A stretch of 15,000 nt of DNA from Actinidia chinensis (lineage: Eukaryota; Streptophyta; Magnoliopsida; Ericales; Actinidiaceae), in assembly GCA_009663005.1 (NCBI GenBank), contig CM018908.1:12487890-12502889 (forward strand). The letters run 5' to 3'. Each line of letters starts with the position of its first letter. Within the stretch, counting starts at the first letter, position 1. A program made the position numbers and the translations under genes. Below, piece after piece: positions 1 through 8,860 of this stretch. Under the pieces are notes generated by a model. That model was not told the origin of the DNA. It saw only the letters and a list, made by a program, of their open reading frames with translations, and made no database searches.

Positions 1-3
1 AAA

Positions 4-160
4 AAATTAAAAAAACTTGAAAAAAAAATTGCTAAGTATAACAAGATACAATAAAAAAATTAAACAAGGCCAATAAATTTTTTAAAAAAATTAACAAAAA
101 CTTGAAAACAATTTACTAAACATAACAAGATACAATTAAAAATTAAAAAAGACCAAGAAG
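4..160. repeat. Imperfect ~84-bp tandem duplication, A-rich
   Basis: Two adjacent A-rich copies share the landmarks CTTGAAAA (16 and 101) and ATAACAAGATACAAT (from about 39 and 123), and each ends in a GCCAA or ACCAA motif. The spacing of 84-85 bp is constant and the copies differ by scattered substitutions and A-tract length changes. No coding potential is visible. It looks like an old local duplication in intergenic DNA. Confidence 0.6.
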
Positions 161-423
161 ATATTCAATCAATTGGTCAATTAAAACCGTGGATCCTAAG
201 TTCCAAATGAGTCCAATCAATCAAACGAAGCCAGAAAGAATTCAAACGAAATTTATGTATAAGTCCCACTAATTAGCAGAGTTCAATGAAAAGTGATTAA
301 GACATATAAAAAGTCAAAAAATAGAATTTTAATATATATTTTAAATATTTTAATACATTTTTATAAATTTCTATGCATTTATATATATATATATATATAT
401 AATATAATTATATATATTATAGT

Positions 424-740
424 TAGCATTTTTATCATATATAGATTACCACATTGGGTTATAGTTAGCATTTTTCATTATATATAGATATTTACACATT
501 CAAGGGGCCATACACGCGCAATAGGAACCAAATCTAAACTGTTGATATATTTTTCACACACATATATATATATATATATATAGGCATTTTTATCAATTAA
601 TTACCACATTGGGTTATAGTTAGCATTTTTCATTATATATAGATATTTACACATTCAAGGGGCCATACACGCGCAATAGGAACCAAATCTAAATTGTTGA
701 CAACTTTTTCTTCACACACACACTATATATATATATATAA
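424..740. repeat. 155-bp tandem duplication with AT microsatellites
   Basis: The 100 bp at 446-545 recur at 601-700 with one mismatch (aaaCtg versus aaaTtg). Both copies hold the same TTACCACATTGGGTTATAG, CATTCAAGGGGCCA and ACACGCGCAATAGG motifs. Each copy is followed by a CACACA run and an (AT)n tract (about 560-582 and 723-740), and a longer (AT)n tract lies at 380-400. The near-identity suggests a recent duplication, perhaps by slippage or unequal exchange at the AT/CA tracts. A short ORF overlapping the left edge is AT-tract translation, not a gene. Confidence 0.8.
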
Positions 741-1098
741 ATTGTGTGACATGGATTCATAATAAAGAGGGACCTATGTGTAGCATAACATATTTTGACA
801 AATTGATTTTATTTACTTTATTTTTTTATTATTATCTATGTCTAGTGTGAGAATAAAATAACATTTTTTCTATAACAATTAATGTTGACTCGTGACATTG
901 CACTGTTAAGGTTCCTCTGCCTTGTATAATATGATTTTGATAAATTATTTTCATTTATCTTTTTTTGGGTATGTCAAGGTTGTAATTTGTCAACTATGAC
1001 TAATTTTTTTTTTTTAGAACTTATTATGATCTAACTTACCCAGGTGAGAGATGTTGTGGTTAGTAGTATTTGGATAAAAAGATTTATGGAGGAATTTA
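741..1098. other. AT-rich intergenic DNA, no feature seen
   Basis: There is no open frame of useful length, no recognisable repeat and no clear regulatory motif. The stretch separates the 155-bp duplication from the longer tandem array. Confidence 0.5.
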
Positions 1099-2635
1099 TG
1101 ATTCGATCATGTTTGTTTTAAAGAAATGAACATGTATGATTTTTAGAATAGACGGTAAAATAAATGCAATTTGATTACGTGACTACCAATATTTAATTAA
1201 CTTAAATTTTTGTATGAATTACCAACTTGCATGCAGGCTCTACAAGTTGTACGATTTTAATGGTATCATTAGATTCGATCAATACGACTCCACATTGCTC
1301 TATATCAAAACTGATAATCCAATGTCCGCTAAAGACATCTTTAACTTTTATATCACCATGCCGATGATATGGAGGGGGGTTTATTGCTCACTGGCTGTCA
1401 ATATATTGGGGTTTGGGTGTGTGTGTGTGTGTGGGTGGGGTGGGGGGGGGAGACATGCATCTGGGCGTAGTAATTTAATTGAAATTGTTTATTTTATAAG
1501 GCTTATCAACTTCTGAAAAGCATCAGATTGATCTACATCGATCGTTAATAGTCAGATCATATTTGTTTTGTAAAAAAAATGAGCAACAAATATATTTTTC
1601 AGAATAGACTATGAGACAAATGTAATTCGATCATATTGCTATTAATGTGAAATCTAGGTACACTTTTGTATGAGTTACCAACAAGGTCTCCAAATTGTAT
1701 GAACTTGATCATAAAATTACACTCAAGACGGTTCCATGTTGCTCTATATTAAAACAAAGGATCCAATTCACTAAAGACATCCTAACTTTTATATCTCTGA
1801 TTCACCATATCGATGATACAGTAGGGTTTTGGAATCTCAAAAACATAAATTACGATTTGGTTTGTGTTCACTTGTTACAAGTGTACTACAGGGTCCACCC
1901 AAGCCCTATGTTGTAATTGAAATCGTTCATTTTGTAAGACACATTAACTTTTGAAAATATAATATTGATCGACATTGAGAGCTACGTAATCGGATCGCGC
2001 TTGTCTTAAAAAAATAAACAACAAATATATTTTTTAATTAGTATAGACCGTAAAATAAATGTAATTCAATCACGTAACTACTAGTGTTCAATCAATCTAA
2101 ACTTTTGTATGAGTTACCTACTCGGCAAGATTCTCAAATTGTATGATTTTAATCATATCATTAGAATCGATACGACTCCACATTGCTCATTATCAAAACC
2201 GAGAATCCAATGTGTGCTAAAGACACCGTGTCAACGATAGGGTGGGATTTTGGAATCTCAAAATACATAAATCAGGATTTAAGGTGTTTATTGCGCTCAC
2301 TTGCTACCGAGTGTAAAACTGCTCCCACCGATGCCTAATAATAAGATTGAAATTGTTGATTTTGTAAGGTTCATTAACTTTTAAAAAATATCAAATTGAT
2401 CAACATCAATAACTAAGTAATTGGATCACGTTTATTTTAAAAAAATAAATAAATATATTTTTCAAAATAAATCTTAAGACAAATGCGATTCCATCACATC
2501 GAGACTGCTAATATTCAATGAACCCAAACTTTTGTATGAATTACCAACTCCGCAGGCTCGAGACGGGCCCACATTGCTCTGCTTAGGATCCAATATCTAC
2601 TAAAGACATCCTACCTTTTATATCACTGTGTCTCT
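1099..2635. repeat. Diverged tandem array, ~430-455 bp units
   Basis: The landmark TGTATGA(A/G)TTACC occurs at 1211, 1667, 2106 and 2533, giving steps of 456, 439 and 427 bp. Each landmark is followed, in order and with variants, by CACATTGCTCT, GATCCAAT or AATCCAAT, CTAAAGACA and, except in the third copy, TTTTATATC. The inter-landmark parts share GATCA(T/C)GTTTG, a poly-A plus AACAAATATATTTTT stretch, and AGAATAGAC or AGACCGTAAAATAAATG. The first and last units are partial. Copies have diverged by many substitutions and indels, so the array is old. Short ORFs inside it (1214-1516 and 1695-1916) are the same repeat read in different frames and end at different points, so no protein is conserved. 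It may be a local satellite or a decayed element with internal repeats. Confidence 0.75.
1408..1450 (+). repeat. (GT)n and G-run tract, G-quadruplex candidate
   Basis: Within the first unit of the tandem array lies GGGGTTTGGG, then about eight GT dinucleotides, then G3-T-G4-T-G9. The other units lack this tract, so it expanded or inserted after the array formed. Four or more G-runs of at least three on one strand fit a potential quadruplex. Confidence 0.6.
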
Positions 2636-4200
2636 TTGTGACCGAAAAGCCCGTTATATCAGTTAAAGCCCGCATTCAAAAGGCTGGCTGAGTGGGCCAA
2701 AGTTGAGGAAATTTCTCAAAACAAGGGTGTAAAAAGCTGAAATTGGCGACAGAAGAAGACTTGTTGGTCACTCTTTAGGTCTATGATGAGTTGGGCCCAT
2801 TATGTAGATCTCCTAAAATCTCATTTGATTTTTGGATGACCTATTAAAGGAAAGTTTGGTCAAATAGATCCTTTATTTTTTGGTGACATGGTCCCAAAAC
2901 TGCCTCCAAAGTCAAATAAATAAATAGAATCATAGGTTATAAACAAAATATATTTCTAAATCTAAGAAATGGTAAAGGCTAGTCTCATGGTCAAACTTTG
3001 CTTTTGTTTAAAAAGTTAGATAGATTACATGAAGATCTTAATTTATGTGGCTAATTAAAAGATTTTTAAGTTTTATGAGCGTGTGCGCTTTACCCACATT
3101 TTGTTGCTAGATTGGATACATGTGTTGATAGACATGATAAATAGAGTTTAAGTTTCTATTTTAATACACTGTGATTCGTATAATCTTAGTTCAAAATTTA
3201 AGTGTTTTGAAGTTATGGTACAGTGTGCAATTGTTACTAGTTATGATACAAGCGAGATTAAAAACGTATCTTGACGTTTAGCAGAACAATTTGTAGAATC
3301 ATTTTTTGTACTTGTGCACACAAATTACTAAGGCGATGTTTGGATAAATATATTTATTGAGTACTTATAAAAGGAAAAGAAAACTTAATGCCTTAGCTTG
3401 ATCTTTTGCTACAACTACCTTAATTCTTGAAGTTGGCAATATTGTATCCACATTGATGCTTAATTTTCTTCATTGGATGGAGAAATATTGCTCAAACTGG
3501 TTTTATAAAATAAAGACGCATTTATAAACTACCATTAGAATAACGACTCCCATATTAATGCAATTCAGAAATTTTAAACAAGTGCCAATGTAATGTGAAA
3601 TAAAATGTTGTTTTTTATAAAGAAGAAATTTTAGACATTTTTACGATTTATATCAACTCCAATGACGTATTTTTATTAATTAATCTCTCACTTTTTCTCC
3701 AATATTTAATTTTTCTTTGATTACTATTTTACTAAATATACTTATTGACCTCACTTTAAACATATTATCGATTATATGTCCGATTGATACATTTTCAATG
3801 ATATTGATTTTATGTAGATTGACTCTATATGATGAAATTCACACGTAGAAATACAGATATGCCTCTTTGAACTTGTGTTTAGATCAATAATTTAGTTAAA
3901 AAAAAAAAATTAATGAACCCAACAATTTAGTTTTTATTTTTTTTTAATTAATAAATTGCTTACTAAATCTTTAATGCAAATATAGTCTAATGGTTTCTAG
4001 CATTTTAAAGATATTGGAGACCATTTAAAATGCAAGCACCATGACCTAGAAAAAGTTTTTTTTTCAAGGAATCAAACTTAGAATGTGTTTATTGTAATTG
4101 AATTTATGTTAAAATTAATTATTTAAAAGTAGAAGTTGAGAAGAATCAACCTCTCTATCTCTATTTTTTTTTTTTATTTAAAAAATTTATTTTTTTACTC
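2636..4200. other. Intergenic DNA without identifiable gene
   Basis: No ORF or exon-like segment with family similarity was recognised on either strand. A less AT-rich patch at about 2640-2810 holds two TGGGCC motifs (2693-2698 and in the palindrome around 2793), a site II-like sequence common in plant promoters. No gene start follows, so this may be chance. Around 3908-3930 the string AATGAACCCAACAATTTA resembles a segment of the MITE-like element in intron 3 of the response regulator (near 11799), suggesting a remnant of the same family. Confidence 0.4.
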
Positions 4201-4217
4201 GTAAGCAGAAGCATAGG

Positions 4218-4620
4218 TTGTGGATTTTACTATCAATGGATCAGATTCAAATCGAATTCATGATAATCCGATCCGAATACAAACAAATCTCAATCAAATC
4301 CGAATCTGAAAATGGTAAATCCACATTGCTTGAATATGAATATGAATCCGAACCCAATTTATATGGACATTCGGTTCAAAAATCCGATCCATTTTTATTT
4401 TTTATTACTCAAGGCTAAGTAAAAATAATATACGTAATTACCCAAAAAACATATAAAGTTACAAGTTATAAAAGCAGTTCAGACCAGATCGGATATAAAT
4501 CGTTATTGAATTCGTATTAAATGGATTTGGGACCAAATTCTCAAAAATTGTTTCAGACATAGTCTGATTGAATTCATATTTAATTCGATGCATTAAAAGA
4601 CATATTAAATGTAGGGAAAA
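4218..4620. repeat. Degenerate ATCCGAAT-type low-complexity block
   Basis: The stretch repeatedly returns to variants of ATCCGAAT, AATCCGAT, GAATATGAAT and GAATTCATA on both strands, scattered rather than strictly periodic. A 66-codon frame through it (4218-4418) reads as Ser/Glu/Tyr-rich repeats such as EYEYESEP, which is what this composition gives in translation. I treat it as low-complexity DNA, possibly part of a decayed transposon. Confidence 0.45.
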
Positions 4621-4759
4621 TAATCTGGTAAAATTTTCAAAGCAAAAAGGAGGAGAAACTGTTCCTAAGCAGCAACGAGCATGCGGTTCATTTAAAACAG
4701 AAACTGAGAGAAACTTTGAAGAAAGATAGTGATCTTGATCCGACGGTTCATGTGCTGAC

Positions 4760-5060
4760 TTGACTTGTACTCTGTTGTCATGTCAACCTCAGATGGCATG
4801 TCCCACTCATGGAATGAGCAACACGTGGCAGACAAGCTGTGGACCCCAACGCTCAATTCTGATCTTCATTTTCAAATTTGTTTTTGAACCAGTAAAACTT
4901 TTCTGTTTTCTGCTTTTAGACACCCGCGATGGGGACAGATATGCCGATGAAGGACCCCACGAAGGATTTTATTTGAATGGGTCCCACAAAGATTTCAAAC
5001 TATTAGCTAGTGCGTCCCTGGTCCCTACCCAAACCTTTCCTTATTTCATGTCTCTGTCAC
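4760..5060 (+). promoter_or_regulatory. GC-richer patch with G-box/ABRE and TCP-type sites
   Basis: Against an AT-rich background this stretch contains ACACGTGGC (4821-4829), a perfect G-box that is also an ABRE core bound by bZIP and bHLH factors. It also has GTGGACCC (4839-4846), which fits the class II TCP consensus GTGGNCCC, and GGTCCCAC (4980-4987), which fits the class I consensus GGNCCCAC. A small inverted repeat CTCAT-gga-ATGAG sits just before the G-box. The 101-codon frame across the patch (4760-5065) shows no recognisable domain. The patch lies about 3.7 kb upstream of the response regulator, so it may be a distal element, the relic of another promoter, or chance. Confidence 0.3.
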
Positions 5061-5065
5061 TATGA

Positions 5066-7070
5066 TTACAAAAGATTCATTCTCTATGTTCTCACTCTTA
5101 TTCATTTTGGTTATTACGCTACGATCCCTATGGACTTCAAATTTGGCAATTAAGATACCAAATCGTTCTCCATTGTGAAATGGATGAATACTTTTTTCAA
5201 CAACCCAAACAAGTTGTGGCTGCTTTAGTTAGATCTCTATCATATTGATGTATTTTGGTGTGATTGTGACATATCAACATGAGATTTTTGTAAAATATTT
5301 TCTTTGAAAGTTCAAAGATGTTTCCAAGTTTTGATGTATCTTTGGACGAATTTTCAACGTAAGTTTGTAAAGAATCGATGGATTAGATGAGTGATGGGTA
5401 TTAGGAAACGGACTAGTCATTTAATTTTGTATGACGTATTTTTGACATACATTTACTTGAATACCGAAGACTTTTTCTTGATTTTATAAACTTATGGATA
5501 AATTTTCTCCAAACTGTGGATATATTAATTAGATTAATTGGGATAGTCGTATAAATTAAATGTACATAACTCCGACTTATAACATTATGAAAAGAGATCG
5601 ATACTGGGTAGGCAATATTACCATTAACTTTTTGACATAGTATATTCATTTTCACGACTCAAATTAAACACCACTAGATAGGTCTAGATAACACAAAATA
5701 ATCTCCTCAACACTTTCTTGTTTTCTTTGATGACTTCTATAACCTTATAGTCAATTAATGAATTTACATAAAAAAAAAAGCATTAAAAAGGACTATATTT
5801 ATAAAAATTCATTGATCATTAAATCAATTATCAACTATCCTTTCAACAACTCCTTAGATTTTAGGTTTTGATTTTGTACATTTTTTACCACATGCATTTT
5901 CATAAAGGATATACAACAGCTTCAAACTTATTAACAAAATCCTTCTAGAACTAAAAAAACAAGTAGAAAACCGTGTCAAAAGGCCAAAACTTCAATGTTT
6001 TAATTATTTAGTTATAACAAAATAAATGTTTCTCAGTAGTTTCCTTTCTTTTTTTCTTTCCTTTGAAAAGCATAAGATCTAAAATAGCCTCCATAAGAAC
6101 TTTTCAAGCTCATTCGCAATAAACCATTCATGTTCGTTCTGAAAGTCAGTTTTAATTCAATTCATTTTTGTTACTATATTTTCAGAGTATGATTTTGATT
6201 CGTACAAATAGTAAACATGTTCATTTATTTTACAACAATAACAAGATCACTTAACAAGAACAACACAAAATCAATATAGGCCAATGTAAACTAGTGCATT
6301 ATTTTACAAGTTTGGTGCTTAATTTGTTTTGTTTTGTTTTCTGTTTTCTATTTTTTGAATTTTTTTTTTTTTTGCGTTGGGACAAGGAAATCCAACGATA
6401 AATCTTCATTTCTCTCTCCTAAATCTACTGTCGAGGTGAGCGTGGGATGGAACAAGAATACTCAAAATTATATGTGTTAGTTGATTTTGAGACAAAAGCT
6501 CCTTCACCAAGCCAGCTTTTATATAGTAGCAGGAACAGCAATTGTTAATAAAAGTGTTCGCAAAAGGACTAAACAGTAAAAGGTTTTGAAAAAGATATCA
6601 AAATAAGAGTTACTATCCACAAATGCTACATGCCCCAAAGATTACTTTAAAAAAAAAAAAAATCAAATTTACTCTAAAGCCCACATGGAATTGAATCTCC
6701 CAATTTGGCCTAGATTTTTAGCTGATTTTTCGGCTAAAATATAGTATTTCTTTGGCCTGTTTGGCCTATGTTTTATAGATGGGTGGATGTTTTTTAGCAT
6801 GATTTATATAGTCCGTTCAGTTTAGATTTTTTTACAATTTGGGGTAAAATGGTAAAGTGACATAAAAAAGGCCATTTCGTATTTCAAACAACCAATGAAA
6901 TTATTGTTAACGAAAAAAAGTTAAGTAGATGATTTTTTTTTTTTCATACCAAACAATAAAATTAGTTTTTCTGATCTCACATTACCTATTTAATCCAAAA
7001 GTAAAAAAATTAAGATTTTTTATTGGAGAAATTTCAAATCCGTGGGAAGTGAAAAAATATCAAATAGGTG
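5066..7070. other. Long AT-rich intergenic stretch, no gene seen
   Basis: Scanning both strands shows only short, compositionally biased open frames; for example, 80 codons on the minus strand at 5413-5655 have no recognisable motif. Homopolymer A and T tracts recur (about 5769, 6360, 6650 and 6930). No exon-like segment with flanking splice signals and family similarity was recognised. Confidence 0.45.
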
Positions 7071-7074
7071 ATAG

Positions 7075-7365
7075 AATAAATTATTTCGTTCGTCCCATTT
7101 TATTTGTCTACAAATTTTTTTATTTTCTGATATTCCATTATGTTTGTCAATTTAAAATGTCAACTATCAAAGTCTTGTAAACTTCTATTTTGCCTTTTTT
7201 ACTTTTAAATTGATATGATATTTTAACTTTTTTATTTTTAGTTAATTTTCAATTATTGAATAGTAGTAATTTGAAAAGGTTTAAATTTTGAAGTGGAGCA
7301 TTTTTTACTCCTTAAAAAATTGAATTCCTTAAAATGGATAGGATAAATAAATTTGAAGTGAAAAA
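7075..7365. mobile_element. Decayed Stowaway-like MITE
   Basis: The left end, around 7081-7108, reads TTCGTTCGTCCCATTTTATT followed by TGTC. This is close to the CTCCCTCCGTCCCATTTTATTTGTC start widespread among Stowaway (Tc1/mariner-derived) MITEs in plants. The interior is AT-rich and non-coding, as expected. The right side (about 7320-7360, AAAATGGATAGGATAAATAA) keeps only a loose match to the inverted end, so the element is eroded. No clear TA target duplication was found. The 83-codon frame at 6929-7180 overlaps it and is not a gene. Confidence 0.45.
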
Positions 7366-8517
7366 GTTATTAAAATCCCAAAAATTACCAAAAACCCAAC
7401 AGGTACGTGGATCAACTAATTTTTGTATTTTTAGTGTATTTTTTTTCAAATTAAAACAAAATAATTGCAATTTCAGATTTCACTCGTCAAAAGAAACCGG
7501 GTAACAAATGCCTCTAACTTTCAACAAGTTGATCTCTATTTTTGTTACAGAGAGGACAATCAATTTGTTGATCGACTGACCAGAGTCCCAATGTGGTTTT
7601 GTTAATTATTTGGTTCTCTGTTTTTGCTGCATGTTTTGTGTTTTGATTCCCTCGATCTGTACTGTATATATGGATCCAATGTCATGTTTTAATTTGTTCG
7701 TATTTGCCTTCTCTGTTCACTGATTTCAAATTTTCCTCCTTTTGGTTATCCTAAATTCATCAGTTGATCACTTTTCAAAGTCTCTACACACACAAAATCA
7801 AATCCAGATTATGTAGACAAAGTGTGAATAAAGATACGTAAGATTTTTCCATGGCAATCAATCCCAAATCCTTTGGCAATCAACCCAAAATCCAAACAAA
7901 AGAAAAAAAGAGGAGAGAGAGAGAGTCTTTTAGAGAGAGAAAGGAGTGGGGGGACCCTACGGGTAAAGAGGTAAGGACGGTATCATTTCAGTGGTTGTAC
8001 CAACACGGTGTCAATAGTCTAAGAGAATCTAGGGAGAGATCACAAAGGCAAAGAACAAGGGTGGTTATTTACATTTTGCATTCTTATATTTTTATTAGAA
8101 TGTCATTTTGTGCTCTTTTGTTTGGACTCTTTCTTTAGGTCAAGTGGCAATGTAGCAGCATTTTCATTTATCAATTATGATCTCGTGGTGATCTTATCGA
8201 GAAGAACCCAATTGGGGCCCTTAAGTTCCTATTTAATTGATTGGTAAGATGAAACATCAAATTGGAATACAAATCTCATAGAACATATTTCGCATTTGAA
8301 TATGACAGACAACTAATACGAATTCCACAAAACATGATATATAATATAACTGGAGAAGGTGGTATTATTAATTTTTTTCACTATTAGTCATGTTCAATTA
8401 CACATCCTATGAAGTTATATATCCTCTCGTTATTAATTCAGCCAAGCCCTAATTGAACTGCAAGCAAGCAGATGCTATCGAAGAAGTATAGGGGATAAAG
8501 TGAAATTTTAATAAAAG
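7366..8517 (+). promoter_or_regulatory. Putative upstream region of the response regulator gene
   Basis: No gene was recognised here. AAGATTTT at 7840-7847 fits the extended cytokinin-response motif AAGAT(T/C)TT bound by type-B response regulators. Single AGATT or AGATC cores occur at 7806, about 8037 and, on the minus strand, near 8192. Such short motifs are frequent by chance, so this is suggestive only. A purine-rich GA tract (about 7910-7950) and a short duplication of GGCAATCAA-CCCAAA (7853-7890) also lie here. The 95-codon frame at 7851-8138 is read through the GA tract and resembles no known family. Confidence 0.35.
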
Positions 8518-8523
8518 TATATA
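8518..8523 (+). promoter_or_regulatory. TATA-like box of the response regulator gene
   Basis: TATATA sits 201 nt upstream of the start codon. A usual 25-35 nt spacing would place transcription start near 8545-8555. That gives a leader of about 165-175 nt without any ATG, and would leave the out-of-frame ATG at 8538 outside the transcript. The surrounding AT-rich sequence offers other candidates, so the call is tentative. Confidence 0.35.
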
Positions 8524-8537
8524 GGTGTAATTTTGCC

Positions 8538-8654
8538 ATGGAAAACACACAAACATTTCCGCAGAAAAGATTGCTTCCCAACTACTCAATAACAACCTGC
8601 GGATTTAACACCCTCACCCTCCCATTCCCATTTCCATTCCCACCCCACCAAGCA

Positions 8655-8706
<52 letters not shown>

Positions 8707-8804
8707 TTTCTTCAACAAATGGATTTGAAGTCACAAGATTTTGGAGATACCCACCAAGAAGAAGAACACCAAGAACAACATTTTCATGTGTTAGCAGTAG
8801 ATGA
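8538..8804 (+). other. Possible upstream ORF overlapping the main start
   Basis: An ATG in good context (G at -3, G at +4) opens an 88-codon frame that is +1 relative to the main protein. It runs through the CT repeat as alternating Leu-Ser and stops 86 nt inside exon 1. If transcription starts upstream of 8538, this frame would compete with the true start. If transcription starts near 8550, as the TATA-like box suggests, it is irrelevant. The peptide has no recognisable domain and is not claimed as a protein. Confidence 0.25.
8658..8702 (+). repeat. (CT)22 microsatellite in the 5' leader
   Basis: An uninterrupted run of about 22 CT units ends 16 nt before the start codon, inside a longer pyrimidine-rich stretch from about 8610. 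Read on the other strand it is a (GA)n tract, the kind bound by plant BPC/GAGA-binding factors. CT-rich leaders are common near plant transcription starts. The repeat is long enough to vary in length between individuals. Confidence 0.85.
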
Positions 8805-8860
8805 TAGTCTTATTGACAGAAAGCTCTTGGAGAGGCTCCTCACAGTTTCTTCCTACCAAG
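8719..8860 (+). CDS. Response regulator exon 1
   Basis: It encodes residues 1-47 and the first base of codon 48: an acidic, Gln/His-rich N-terminus, then [20 protein letters not shown] with the acidic pair D28-D29 and the first helix. The donor is CAAG|GTACC. Retaining intron 1 would add 16 codons and stop at 8913, giving a truncated receiver without the phospho-acceptor. Confidence 0.93.

Noticed and set aside
1214..1916. ORFs of 100 and 73 codons
   Set aside because: Both fall in the tandem array. Homologous units do not keep a common frame, so no protein is conserved.
4218..4418. 66-codon Ser/Glu/Tyr-rich ORF
   Set aside because: The peptide is a direct read-out of ATCCGAAT-type low-complexity DNA, with no splice or promoter context.
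4760..5065. 101-codon ORF in the GC-richer patch
   Set aside because: No recognised domain, no convincing flanking splice sites, and an unremarkable length for chance. Kept only as a possible regulatory patch.
5413..5655. 80-codon minus-strand ORF
   Set aside because: No recognisable motif, AT-driven composition and no gene context.
6929..7180. 83-codon ORF rich in Phe, Ile and Lys
   Set aside because: It overlaps the start of a Stowaway-like MITE and is composed of A/T runs.
7851..8138. 95-codon ORF with a Glu/Arg/Lys-rich N-terminus
   Set aside because: The charged segment comes from a GA-rich tract. There is no domain, and the position fits the upstream region of the response regulator.
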